Under the pieces are notes generated by a model that worked only from the letters and a program-made list of their open reading frames with translations, searched no databases and had not been told where the DNA came from. Shown piece after piece: positions 36,178-44,974 of a stretch of DNA of 64,000 nucleotides (position 1 is its first letter; each line of letters opens with the position of its first letter). The position numbers were made by a program, and so were the translations under genes. The stretch lies in contig NZ_LGTB01000037.1 of NCBI RefSeq assembly GCF_001238275.1, positions 44,897 through 108,896 of the forward strand. Direction: 5' to 3'. The DNA is from Bradyrhizobium viridifuturi. Its GTDB lineage: Bacteria > Pseudomonadota > Alphaproteobacteria > Rhizobiales > Xanthobacteraceae.

Positions 36178-37155
36178 TCAATAGAGGCGCATCGGAAGGG
36201 CGACGCCGTTAGGGCCGGCGAGCAGGCCCCAGGTTTCGTCGGCAGCAACCGCGAATTCCGAGGTCTGCGCCGCGCCGCCCGCGATCCGGACGGCTACCTT
36301 GTAGATGCCCGGCGGCAGATTGATTTCCGCACCGTCCGGCGATTTGCGTCCGGTTGCGGGGGTGTCGGTCAGATGACGCCCGGCGCGCGCCTCCAGCTTG
36401 ATGGTCTGCTCGTTGATGGTGATGACGGCCGCTTCGTCCGTGGCATTGCCGAACAGGAGCCGCACTTGCCCCTGCGTTGGCTGGAATTCGGCATCGGCTG
36501 CGGCAGATTTGCGCAGCGAGAGTTCGGCGACCGTTCTGTCGCCCTGGCGAACAAGCCGGAGGAGCGCGGGACCGCTCGATGTCGTGAACGCGACCACGGC
36601 CCTGTCGGGCTCGACGCCTGAAACACCGTTCTCGGTCCAGCCGCGCTTGCCGAGTGCGCCACGATAGAAGCTGAGCACGGCCGCAAGGCCAAGCGGCGTC
36701 TCGACGCGAACCGCCTCGTTCAAGGGTGACTTCCTCGCCGTCGTCAGCAGCCATGGCTTGGGCCTGGGCAGGCCGGTTGCGAGATCGTCGCTCGCGGCCT
36801 CGACCGATGTCTCGGCCGCAGGGACGGGACAAAGCAAGCGCCTGCCGATGCTGCTCCCGGGACAATGGGCGATCGCCCAGGACGTGACGTCGACGGATGT
36901 CGGCTGCGGCGCAGGACGCGGGCCCGACGTAGCGTTTTGCGAGCTCGATGCGGTGGCGAATATCGGATCCGATTGGCTGGTGGTTCTCGACGACCATCCG
37001 AGGTTGCAACTGACCAGCGGCGAAAAGCCAGTCGTGCAATATTCATGAGGATCCACCGCCCGCGCCAGCGCCGCCGTCAGCGCGGCGACCGTCGCCGCCG
37101 CCGTCACGACGGCCAGGCACCCGATGACCAAAACCACTTTCGTTCGACGCTTCAT
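36178..37155 (-). CDS. Membrane-anchored protein of unknown function
   Basis: I do not recognise a family. The 325-residue protein starts MKRRTKVVLVIGCLAVV with one membrane segment (about 6-26). A Ser/Thr/Pro-rich region follows with four cysteines. The C-terminal half looks like beta-rich modules (for example DRTVAELSLRKS, EINLPPGIYKVAVRIAGG). The region LGLAAVLSFYRGALGKRGW is typical of extracytoplasmic domains that act on low-abundance ligands, but no function follows. ATG 37155 is chosen over longer frames. Confidence 0.65.
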   Translation of the reverse strand: MKRRTKVVLVIGCLAVVTAAATVAALTAALARAVDPHEYCTTGFSPLVSCNLGWSSRTTSQSDPIFATASSSQNATSGPRPAPQPTSVDVTSWAIAHCPGSSIGRRLLCPVPAAETSVEAASDDLATGLPRPKPWLLTTARKSPLNEAVRVETPLGLAAVLSFYRGALGKRGWTENGVSGVEPDRAVVAFTTSSGPALLRLVRQGDRTVAELSLRKSAAADAEFQPTQGQVRLLFGNATDEAAVITINEQTIKLEARAGRHLTDTPATGRKSPDGAEINLPPGIYKVAVRIAGGAAQTSEFAVAADETWGLLAGPNGVALPMRLY

Positions 37156-37330
37156 CGCCGGATCCAATGTGCACGAGGGCTCGACGAGAGCCCGGAGGGC
37201 AGGTGCTCGTCTTGAGCTTAGTGGCATTGGCCCTGCAAAACGTTCATCGCCAGGTCGTGGTTTGTTTGCCGAATTGGGTGAGGTCATGCTCCGCCGCCTG
37301 CTTCTCAGCGGGGCGAGGGCGACCGCCGCC

Positions 37331-38314
37331 TCAACTCATCCAGCGCGGCAGCGGCAGGTTCTTCCTGCGGAGGAAATCCGGATTGAACAACTTGGACTGG
37401 TAGCGCTGGCCGCCGTCGGCGAGGATGGTGACGATGGTCTTGCCGGGACCGAGGTCGCGTGCAAGCCGCATCGCTCCCACGATGTTGATCGCGCTCGAGC
37501 CGCCCAGCACCAGCCCCTCATGTTCGATCAGGTCGAACAGGACGGGGAGCGCTTCCTCATCCGCGATCTGGTAAGCCATGTCGATCGGCGCGCCTTCAAG
37601 GTTCTTCGTCACGCGGACCTGGCCGATGCCCTCGGTGATCGAGTCGCCTTCCGTCGTCAGCTTGCCCTTGGTGAACCAGTTGTAGAGCGCGGCGCCCATC
37701 GGATCGCTGAGCGCGATCTTCACGTCCGGATTGCGGTCCTTGAGGGCGCGGGCAACGCCCCCCAAGGTGCCGCCGCTGCCGACGGCACAGGTGAAGCCGT
37801 CGACCTTGCCGTCGGTCTGCTGCCAGATCTCGCGGCCGGTCGTGCGATAGTGGCCTTCGCTGTTGGCGACATTGTCGAACTGGTTCGCCCAAAACGCGCC
37901 CAGCTCCGCGGCGAGGCGCGCGGAGTAGCGCGCATAGTGGCTCGGATCGGAGTAGGGCACGGCGGGTATCAGGCGCAGATCGGTGCCGTAGAGCTGCAGC
38001 AGGTCCTGCTTCTCCTGGCTTTGCGTGTCGGGCATCACGATCACGGAACGATAGCCGCGCGCATTGGCCACGAGCGCGATGCCGATGCCGACATTGCCGG
38101 CGGTGCCTTCGACGATGGTGCCGCCCGGCTCGAGCAGGCCGCGCTGTTCGGCGTCGTCGATGATCGCGAGCGCCGCGCGATCCTTGATCGAGCCGCCCGG
38201 ATTGAGGAACTCGGCCTTGCCGTAGATGTCGCAACCGGTGGCGTCCGACGGTCCGCGCAGCCTGATCAGGGGCGTATTGCCGATCGCATCCAACAGACCC
38301 GCGCGAATAGTCAT
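37331..38314 (-). CDS. Cysteine synthase-family PLP enzyme
   Basis: A fold-type II PLP enzyme of 327 residues. PLP lysine Lys44 (NPGGSIKDR), substrate loop VEGTAGNVGIGIA, and phosphate loop VGSGGTLGG are present. These match O-acetylserine sulfhydrylases. The loop reads EGTAGN instead of the EPTSGN typical of CysK, so it may prefer another substrate or sulfur donor. No cys genes are adjacent. Monocistronic on the minus strand. Confidence 0.88.
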   Translation of the reverse strand: MTIRAGLLDAIGNTPLIRLRGPSDATGCDIYGKAEFLNPGGSIKDRAALAIIDDAEQRGLLEPGGTIVEGTAGNVGIGIALVANARGYRSVIVMPDTQSQEKQDLLQLYGTDLRLIPAVPYSDPSHYARYSARLAAELGAFWANQFDNVANSEGHYRTTGREIWQQTDGKVDGFTCAVGSGGTLGGVARALKDRNPDVKIALSDPMGAALYNWFTKGKLTTEGDSITEGIGQVRVTKNLEGAPIDMAYQIADEEALPVLFDLIEHEGLVLGGSSAINIVGAMRLARDLGPGKTIVTILADGGQRYQSKLFNPDFLRRKNLPLPRWMS

Positions 38315-38500
38315 GGTGCCCCACCCCTCGTTTGCCCGGCTATCTTACGCCGCGCTGCTCAGCATGTTGGTGCTGTTCTCGACGGGAGTTGGGAAGCATC
38401 TCTATCGTCCGCGCGTCGATAGCGGTGATTTCGTTCTTTCGAACGGTCGAGAGGCAACAGCTGAATCTGTGCACAGCGCGCCGCAGTGCTTCCTTCAAGC

Positions 38501-38534
38501 AAACAAAAATGGCCGCGGTTGTCCGCGGCCATTT
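38501..38534 (-). terminator. Rho-independent terminator after frc
   Basis: A 12-base stem AAATGGCCGCGG/CCGCGGCCATTT with a 4-base loop is followed by TTTTGTTT on the minus strand, 24 bases after the frc stop. Confidence 0.85.
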
Positions 38535-38557
38535 GTCGTGGTGCTTGAACGTGCAGC

Positions 38558-39835
38558 TTACTCGGCAGCCTGCTTGCGCGGCGGATCGAGTGCGCCGGAA
38601 TCGTGGATCTCGGCGACCTGGTGGTCGGAGAAGCCGAGCACCTCGCGCAGGATCTCGTCGGTGTGCTCGCCGAGCAGCGGCGAGCGGGCGACTTCGCTCG
38701 GCGAATCCGACAGCTTGATCGGGTTGCCGACCGAGATGTACTTGCCGCGGGTCGGGTGATCGACCTCGACCACGGTGCCGGTGGCGCGCAGCGACTGGTC
38801 TTCGGCGATCTCCTTCATCGACAGGATCGGGCCGCAGGGAATGTCGTCCTTGTTGAGGATCTCCATCGCCTCGAACTTGGTCTTGGTCATCGTCCACTGC
38901 TCGATGCGGGCGAAGATCTCGTTGAGGCGCGGCAGGCGGGCCGGCGGCTTGGCGTAGTTCGGATCGGTCTTCCAGGTCGGCTCGCCGATCACGTCGCAAA
39001 TCTTCTCCCAGACCGGGGCCTGGGTGATGAAGTAGATGTAGGCGTTCGGGTCGGTCTCCCAGCCCTTGCACTTCAGGATGCGGCCGGGCTGGCCGCCGCC
39101 GGAATCGTTGCCGGCGCGCGGCACGGCATCGCCGAACGGAATGCCTTCGCCGAACTGGCTGTATTCCTTCAGCGGGCCATGGGCGAGGCGCTGCTGGTCG
39201 CGCAGCTTGACGCGGGCGAGGTTGAGCACGCCGTCCTGCATCGCCGCGGTGACGCGCTGGCCCTGGCCGGAATGGGTGCGCTGATAGAGCGCGGTGACGA
39301 TGCCGAGCGCGAGGTGGAGGCCGGTGCCGCTGTCGCCGATCTGCGCGCCGGTGACCAGCGGCAGGCCGTCGCGGAAGCCGGTGGTCGAGGCGGCGCCGCC
39401 GGTGCACTGCGCGACGTTCTCGTAGACCTTGCAGTCCTCATACGGGCCGGGACCGAAACCCTTGATCGAGGCGACGATCATCTTCGGGTTGATGGCGTGG
39501 ATCTTCTCCCAGGGGAAGCCCATGCGATCGAGCACGCCGGGCCCGAAATTCTCGACCAGCACGTCGCACTGCTTGATCAGAGCGGTCAGCACTTCCTTGC
39601 CCTTCGGGTTCTTGGTGTCGAGCGTGATCGAGCGCTTGTTGTGGTTCAGCATGGTGAAATACAGGCTGTCCACGTTCGGGATGTCCTGCAGCTGGCCACG
39701 CGTGATGTCGCCAACGCCGGGGCGCTCGACCTTGATCACGTCGGCGCCGAACCAGGCCAGCAATTGCGTGCAGGTCGGACCCGACTGGACGTGGGTGAAA
39801 TCGAGAATGCGAACGCCCTTGAGCGCTTTGGTCAT
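38558..39835 (-). CDS. frc: Formyl-CoA:oxalate CoA-transferase
   Basis: Class III CoA-transferase (425 residues) that moves CoA from formyl-CoA to oxalate, giving formate and oxalyl-CoA. Visible features: N-terminal Rossmann part (VRILDFTHVQSGPTCTQLLAWFGADVIKVE), the catalytic aspartate Asp168 in GAQIGDSGTG, and the glycine loop GGGQP (246-250) that shields the anhydride intermediates. Length agrees with Oxalobacter FRC. GGAGCA precedes ATG 39835. It follows oxc by 60 bases and ends at a strong terminator. Confidence 0.96.
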   Translation of the reverse strand: MTKALKGVRILDFTHVQSGPTCTQLLAWFGADVIKVERPGVGDITRGQLQDIPNVDSLYFTMLNHNKRSITLDTKNPKGKEVLTALIKQCDVLVENFGPGVLDRMGFPWEKIHAINPKMIVASIKGFGPGPYEDCKVYENVAQCTGGAASTTGFRDGLPLVTGAQIGDSGTGLHLALGIVTALYQRTHSGQGQRVTAAMQDGVLNLARVKLRDQQRLAHGPLKEYSQFGEGIPFGDAVPRAGNDSGGGQPGRILKCKGWETDPNAYIYFITQAPVWEKICDVIGEPTWKTDPNYAKPPARLPRLNEIFARIEQWTMTKTKFEAMEILNKDDIPCGPILSMKEIAEDQSLRATGTVVEVDHPTRGKYISVGNPIKLSDSPSEVARSPLLGEHTDEILREVLGFSDHQVAEIHDSGALDPPRKQAAE

Positions 39836-39895
39836 AATAATTGCTCCGTACTCTGGTCTGCCCCTGCACCCGCAGGGAGTGATGTGGGTTGGGGG

Positions 39896-41632
39896 TTACT
39901 TCTTCTTCAAAACGCTCTGCGGATTGAGGTTGCCGATGCGGCCGCTCTCCGAGCCCGCCGCCGGATCGATCACTGCGTTGATCAGGGTCGGCTTGCCGCT
40001 ATCCAGCGCCGCATTGACCGCACGCTTCAGCTCGTCGGGCGAGGTGGCGTTGACGCCGACGCCGCCGAAGGCTTCCATCATCTTGTCGTAGCGCGAGCCC
40101 TTGACGAACACGGTGGTCGCCGGATCGTCGCCGGCGCTGTTGACGTCGGTGCCGCGATAGATGCCGTCATTGTTGAAGATCACGACGCAGATCGGCAGCT
40201 TGTAGCGGCAGATGGTCTCGACCTCCATGCCCGAGAAGCCGAACGCGCTGTCGCCTTCGACCGCGAGCACCGGCAGGCCGGTCTCGACCGCGGCGGCGAT
40301 CGAATAGCCCATGCCGATGCCCATCACGCCCCAGGTGCCGACATCGAGCCGCTTGCGCGGCTTGTGCATGTCGACGACGCCGCGGGCGAGGTCGAGCGTG
40401 TTGGCGCCTTCGTTGACGAAGATGGTGTCGGGGCGTTCCGCAATGATGGCGCGGAGCGCGCCGAGCGCACCGTGATAATCCATCGGCGAAGCGTTGCTCA
40501 TCAGCTTCGGCGCCATCTTGGCGACGTTGTCGTCGCGCTTCTTCGCCACGGTTGCGAGCCAATCGCTTGGTGCGGCCGACCAGTTCGCGCCCATCGCGTC
40601 GAGGAACGCGGAGACGCAGGAGCCGATATCACCGACCACGGGGGCGACGATCTCGACGTTGGAATCCATTTCCTTCGGCTCGATGTCGACCTGGATGAAT
40701 TTCTTCGGAGCTTCGCCCCATGTCTTGCCCTTGCCGTGCGAGAGCAGCCAGTTGAGGCGGGCGCCGATCAGCATCACGACGTCGGCTTCCTTCAGCACGG
40801 TCGAGCGTGCAGCACCGGCGCATTGCGGATGCAGATCGGGCAGCAGGCCCTTGGCCATGCTCATCGGCAGGAACGGCACGCCGCTCTTCTCGACGAAATT
40901 CTTGATCGCCTCGTCGGCCTGCGCATAGGCGGCGCCCTTGCCGAGGATGATCAGCGGGCGCTTTGCGCTCTTCAGGACGTCGAGCGCGCGCTTGACCGAA
41001 GACGGGGAGGGGATCTGCTCCGGCGCCGCGTCGATCACCTTGACCAGCGACTTCTCGCCGGCCGCAGCGTCCATCACCTGGCCGAACAGTTTTGCCGGCA
41101 GATCGAGATAGACGCCGCCCGGACGGCCCGACACCGCGGCGCGGATCGCGCGTGCGAGGCCGATGCCGATGTCCTGCGCATGCAGCACGCGGAACGCCGC
41201 CTTGCAGAGCGGCTTGGCGATCGCGAGCTGGTCCATCTCCTCATAGTCGCCCTGCTGCAGATCGACGATCTCGCGCTCCGACGAGCCGGAGATCAGGATC
41301 ATCGGGAAGCAGTTGGTGGTGGCGTGGGCGAGCGCGGTGAGGCCGTTGAGGAAGCCGGGCGCCGACACCGTCAGGCAGACGCCGGGACGCTTGGTCAGGA
41401 AGCCGGCGATCGATGCCGCATAGCCGGCGTTCTGCTCGTGGCGGAACGAGAGCACGCGAATGCCCGCCGCCTGGGCCATGCGGCCCAGGTCCGTGATCGG
41501 GATACCCGGCACACCGTAGACGGTGTCGATGCCGTTGAGCTTGAGCGCATCGATGACGAGGTGGAAGCCATCGGTCAGTTCTTGCTCGGTGCCCGGTGCC
41601 TCGGACTTCGTAGCGGTATTCAGCATCGGCAT
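39896..41632 (-). CDS. oxc: Oxalyl-CoA decarboxylase
   Basis: TPP-dependent enzyme (578 residues) that converts oxalyl-CoA to formyl-CoA and CO2. It has the N-terminal pyrimidine domain (VYGVPGIPITDLGRMAQ, FRHEQNAGYAASIAG with the conserved Glu), the central domain, and the C-terminal TPP motif GDSAFGFSGMEVETICRYK...NNDGIYRG. The pattern GMEVETICRYKLP and RGTDVN is typical of oxalyl-CoA decarboxylase rather than acetolactate synthase. It lies between gntR and frc, all on the minus strand, so it is probably driven from operator F. Confidence 0.96.
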   Translation of the reverse strand: MPMLNTATKSEAPGTEQELTDGFHLVIDALKLNGIDTVYGVPGIPITDLGRMAQAAGIRVLSFRHEQNAGYAASIAGFLTKRPGVCLTVSAPGFLNGLTALAHATTNCFPMILISGSSEREIVDLQQGDYEEMDQLAIAKPLCKAAFRVLHAQDIGIGLARAIRAAVSGRPGGVYLDLPAKLFGQVMDAAAGEKSLVKVIDAAPEQIPSPSSVKRALDVLKSAKRPLIILGKGAAYAQADEAIKNFVEKSGVPFLPMSMAKGLLPDLHPQCAGAARSTVLKEADVVMLIGARLNWLLSHGKGKTWGEAPKKFIQVDIEPKEMDSNVEIVAPVVGDIGSCVSAFLDAMGANWSAAPSDWLATVAKKRDDNVAKMAPKLMSNASPMDYHGALGALRAIIAERPDTIFVNEGANTLDLARGVVDMHKPRKRLDVGTWGVMGIGMGYSIAAAVETGLPVLAVEGDSAFGFSGMEVETICRYKLPICVVIFNNDGIYRGTDVNSAGDDPATTVFVKGSRYDKMMEAFGGVGVNATSPDELKRAVNAALDSGKPTLINAVIDPAAGSESGRIGNLNPQSVLKKK

Positions 41633-41715
41633 CGTCTCCCTGATCGTTCTTTGTTCGGACGATCTGATTGTCGTCTGAAGCGGGTGTGGATTCTCAAACT
41701 TACGTGAACGGGTCT

Positions 41716-42447
41716 CTACGTGAACAACTCTTGGCCATGCGCCTCGACATAGGCGGCAAGCCCGAGCGTGTGATCGCGGGCGCGCTTCTCGGCGAGCTCG
41801 GTGTCGCGCGCTTCCAGCGCCTCGATGATTCCGAGATGCTCCGGCAGTGAGGTCGCGGTGCGGTCCTTGCGGCCGATCGTGAGCTGGCGATAGCCGCGCA
41901 CATGCAGCAGCAGGTCGTTGGTGAGGTCGACCAGCACAGGCGATTCCGAAAGCGAGATCAGCGCCTGGTGGAAGGCGATGTTGGCCTTGGAGTATTCCTC
42001 GACGTGATCCTGCGGCAGCCGGTCGTCGCTGAAGTCCTTGAAGAAGTCGCGCAGCGCCGAGATGTCCTTCTTGCGCGCAGTGGTCGTGATCAGGCGCGCC
42101 GCCATGCTCTCCAGCGCCGCCCAGGCGCGGATCATGTCGACGATCTCCGCCTTGGTGCGGCGGACCACGACGATGCCGCGGCGCGGCACGGTTTTCACGA
42201 AGCCGTCCTGCTCGAGCATCGCGATCGCTTCGCGGATCGGCGTGCGGCTGACGCCGAGGCGCTCGGACAATGCGCGCTCGTCGAGCATCACGGGCTCCGG
42301 CGTCGCGTAGATGTCCATCTTCAGGATCGCTTCCTTCAAGGCTTCATAGGCCTTGTTCTTGAAGCTCGTCTCCGGCGCGATCCGGACGATGGCGATATCT
42401 GTGTCAGCCATGGTGGGCGACGCCTTGGTCTGTTTCGGTTCTGGCAC
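41716..42447 (-). CDS. GntR/FCD-family regulator, probable oxalate regulon repressor
   Basis: FadR-type transcription factor of 243 residues. Winged helix-turn-helix: ERALSERLGVSRTPIREAIAMLEQDGFVKTVPRRGIVVV. The all-helical FCD effector domain has metal-site histidines (FHQAL, EHLGIIEAL, RARDHTLGL). GTG 42447 follows AGGAGGAG; ATG 42411 is an alternative. It heads the gntR-oxc-frc unit and is divergent from the acyl-CoA synthetase. Operators flank it, and related sites lie before both oxlT genes, the CBS gene and the small gene. Ligand probably oxalate or oxalyl-CoA (inference). Confidence 0.92.
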   Translation of the reverse strand: MPEPKQTKASPTMADTDIAIVRIAPETSFKNKAYEALKEAILKMDIYATPEPVMLDERALSERLGVSRTPIREAIAMLEQDGFVKTVPRRGIVVVRRTKAEIVDMIRAWAALESMAARLITTTARKKDISALRDFFKDFSDDRLPQDHVEEYSKANIAFHQALISLSESPVLVDLTNDLLLHVRGYRQLTIGRKDRTATSLPEHLGIIEALEARDTELAEKRARDHTLGLAAYVEAHGQELFT

Positions 42448-42503
42448 GACTCGTCTCCTCCTCTTGGAGACGTCTTCTTAGCAGAAGAAATTACCCTAGA
42501 TTT

Positions 42504-42522
42504 TTGGCATGCCAAATACCAG
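42504..42522. promoter_or_regulatory. Oxalate-regulon operator F (gntR-oxc-frc)
   Basis: TTGGCAT-GCCAA-ATACCAG, both arms fitting the shared consensus. It lies 56 bases upstream of the gntR start and its centre is 82 bases from operator E. Confidence 0.75.
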
Positions 42523-42585
42523 AATGTCAAGCTGCCCTTATTTTTCGGACTTTTTGATCGTCGACCGACCTTGACAATTACGTTT

Positions 42586-42604
42586 TTGGCATACCAAATG
42601 CCAC
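42586..42604. promoter_or_regulatory. Oxalate-regulon operator E (acyl-CoA synthetase)
   Basis: TTGGCAT-ACCAA-ATGCCAC, matching in both arms. It ends 24 bases before the synthetase start, just upstream of its AGGAGG, so bound regulator would block initiation. Confidence 0.75.
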
Positions 42605-42628
42605 GAAATTTGTCCCAGGAGGAAGCCG

Positions 42629-44758
42629 ATGTCAAATTCTAAGGATGCGGTCCGCAAAATTCTCGATGCGGTCAGGGCCGATAAGCGCACGAGCCTCACC
42701 GCGCCCGAAGGCAAGGTGGTTTGCGACGCCTACGGCATTCCGGTGCCGAAGGAAGGCGTTGCCAAGTCGGCGGCGGACGCCGCCCGGATCGCCTCCGACA
42801 TGGGCTTCCCGGTCGTGATGAAGATCGTCTCGCCCGATATCCTGCATAAGACCGAGGCCGGCGGCGTCGTGGTCGGCGTCAAGAGCGCGGCCGACGCCGA
42901 GAAGAGCTACGAGACCATTCTCGCCAACGCCAAGAAATATAAGGCCGATGCCAAGATCGAGGGCATCCAGGTCCAGCAGATGCTGGGCGGCGGCACCGAG
43001 GTAATCGTCGGTTCGATCACCGACGGCTCGTTCGGCAAGCTGGTCGCCTTCGGCCTCGGCGGCGTGCTGGTCGAGATTCTCAAGGACATCACCTTCCGCC
43101 TCGCGCCCGCGACCAAGGAAGATGCGCTGTCGATGCTCGACGGCATCCAGGCCCACGAGATGCTCAAGGGCGTGCGCGGCGGCGACCCCGTCAATCGCGA
43201 GGCGCTCGCCGACGTCATCGTCAAGGTGTCGCAGCTGGTCAGCGATTTCCCCGAGATCGTCGAGCTCGACCTCAACCCGGTGTTCGCCACCAGCAAGAAC
43301 GCGATCGCGGCCGACGTACGCATCGTGGTCGACTTCGACTACAAGCCGCGCCCGGCGCCGCGTCCGACCGAAGAGATCGTCGTCGCGATGAACCGCATCA
43401 TGCAGCCGAAGGGCGTTGCGGTGATCGGCGCCTCCGCCGAGGACGGCAAGATCGGCAACTCGGTGATGAAGAATCTCATCAACGGCGGCTACAAGGGCGA
43501 GATCTATCCGATCCACCCGAAGGCGGAAGAGATCTTGGGCTACAAGGCCTACAAGAGCGTCAAGGATGTGCCCGGCGTGATCGACACGGCGGTGTTCGCG
43601 ATCCCCGCGAAATTCGTCGCCGGCGCGCTCGTCGAATGCGGCGAGAAGAAAATCCCCGGCGCGGTGCTGATTCCCTCGGGCTTTGCCGAAGCCGGTGCGC
43701 CCGAATTGCAGGCCGAGATCGTCGAGGTCGGCAAGAAGTACAACATCCGCCTGATGGGGCCGAACATCTACGGCTTCTACTATACCCCGGCCAATCTCTG
43801 CGCCACCTTCTGCACTGCCTATGACGTCAAGGGCCACGCCGCGCTGTCGTCGCAGTCGGGCGGCATCGGCATGGCGATCATCGGCTTCTCGCGCTCGGCG
43901 AAGATGGGCGTATCGGCGATCGTCGGCCTCGGCAACAAGTCCGACATCGACGAGGACGATCTGCTCGCCTTCTTCGAGCAGGACCCCAACACCAATTTGA
44001 TCGCGCAGCACTGCGAGGATCTGAAGGACGGTCGAGCCTTTGCCGAGGCCGCCAAGCGCGTCTCCAAGAAGAAGCCGGTGGTCGTGCTGAAGGCCGGCCG
44101 CACCTCGGCCGGTGCGAAAGCGGCGTCGTCGCACACCGGCGCGCTCGCCGGCAACGACAAGATCTACGAGGACGTGTTCAAGCAGTCCGGCGTGATCCGC
44201 GCCCGCTCGCTCCGGCAGCTCCTGGAGTTCGCCCGCGGCGTGCCGGTGCTGCCGACGCCGAAGGGCGAGAACGTCCTGATCATCACCGGCGCCGGCGGCT
44301 CCGGCGTGCTGCTGTCGGACTCCGTCGTCGACAACGGCCTGTCGCTGATGCAGATGCCGCCGGATCTCGACGCGGCGTTCCGCAAGTTCATCCCGCCGTT
44401 CGGCGCGGCCGGAAATCCTGTGGATATCACCGGCGGCGAGCCGCCGATCACCTATGTCAACACCGTGAAGCTCGGCCTGTCGGATGAGCGCATCCACGCG
44501 CTGATCCTCGGCTACTGGCACACCATCGTGACGCCGCCGATGGTGTTCGCGCGCAACATGGTCGAGGTGAAGAAGGAGATGGAGGCCAAGGGCTTCGTCA
44601 AGCCGATCGTTGCCTCGCTCGCTGGTGACGTCGAGGTCGAGGAAGCCGCCGAATATCTCTACCAGAACGGCATCCCGGCCTACGCCTATTCGACCGAACT
44701 GCCGGTCGAGGTGCTTGGCGCCAAGTACAAGTGGGCGCGCGGCGCGGGCCTGCTCTGA
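42629..44758 (+). CDS. ADP-forming acyl-CoA synthetase, candidate oxalyl-CoA synthetase
   Basis: A 709-residue nucleoside-diphosphate-forming acid-CoA ligase. The order is an ATP-grasp domain first (about 20-235; FPVVMKIVSPDILHKTEAGGV), then a CoA-binding Rossmann domain (about 255-350; GVAVIGASAEDGKIGN) and two succinyl-CoA-ligase-like domains. The phosphohistidine region SSHTGALAG contains His502. Such enzymes make acyl-CoA from a carboxylate, ATP and CoA. Operator E, an AGGAGG site 6 bases before ATG 42629 and the divergent gntR-oxc-frc operon suggest oxalate as substrate, supplying oxalyl-CoA to start the Frc/Oxc cycle (inference). A terminator follows. Confidence 0.88.
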   Translation: MSNSKDAVRKILDAVRADKRTSLTAPEGKVVCDAYGIPVPKEGVAKSAADAARIASDMGFPVVMKIVSPDILHKTEAGGVVVGVKSAADAEKSYETILANAKKYKADAKIEGIQVQQMLGGGTEVIVGSITDGSFGKLVAFGLGGVLVEILKDITFRLAPATKEDALSMLDGIQAHEMLKGVRGGDPVNREALADVIVKVSQLVSDFPEIVELDLNPVFATSKNAIAADVRIVVDFDYKPRPAPRPTEEIVVAMNRIMQPKGVAVIGASAEDGKIGNSVMKNLINGGYKGEIYPIHPKAEEILGYKAYKSVKDVPGVIDTAVFAIPAKFVAGALVECGEKKIPGAVLIPSGFAEAGAPELQAEIVEVGKKYNIRLMGPNIYGFYYTPANLCATFCTAYDVKGHAALSSQSGGIGMAIIGFSRSAKMGVSAIVGLGNKSDIDEDDLLAFFEQDPNTNLIAQHCEDLKDGRAFAEAAKRVSKKKPVVVLKAGRTSAGAKAASSHTGALAGNDKIYEDVFKQSGVIRARSLRQLLEFARGVPVLPTPKGENVLIITGAGGSGVLLSDSVVDNGLSLMQMPPDLDAAFRKFIPPFGAAGNPVDITGGEPPITYVNTVKLGLSDERIHALILGYWHTIVTPPMVFARNMVEVKKEMEAKGFVKPIVASLAGDVEVEEAAEYLYQNGIPAYAYSTELPVEVLGAKYKWARGAGLL

Positions 44759-44783
44759 TCGTCGGATCAGCCGGAGACCAAAG

Positions 44784-44815
44784 GCCGCCTCGGACATCGT
44801 CCGGGGCGGCTTTTT
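44784..44815 (+). terminator. Rho-independent terminator of the acyl-CoA synthetase
   Basis: Stem GCCGCC-CGGA/TCCG-GGCGGC with a CATCG loop, followed by TTTTTCATT. It lies 25 bases after the stop. Confidence 0.85.
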
Positions 44816-44974
44816 CATTGCGCCATCCGATCTGACACGTAGGCGGGGAAGGGGCGGCCGCGCGGCTCTGCCCGCCCGAGTTCCGCGCATCGTCCCGTCA
44901 TTCCCGGGCCGAGCCGGCTTGCCTTCCACAGCTGATGTGCTACTGATATGTCAGATAAGACGGAGGAAGCTGCG

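Noticed and set aside
38603..41707. A 1034-codon open frame on the plus strand opposite frc and oxc
   Set aside because: It runs antisense to two well-supported genes and has the composition of a shadow frame (Arg-, Asp-, His-rich, no domain). Long antisense frames are normal at this GC content.
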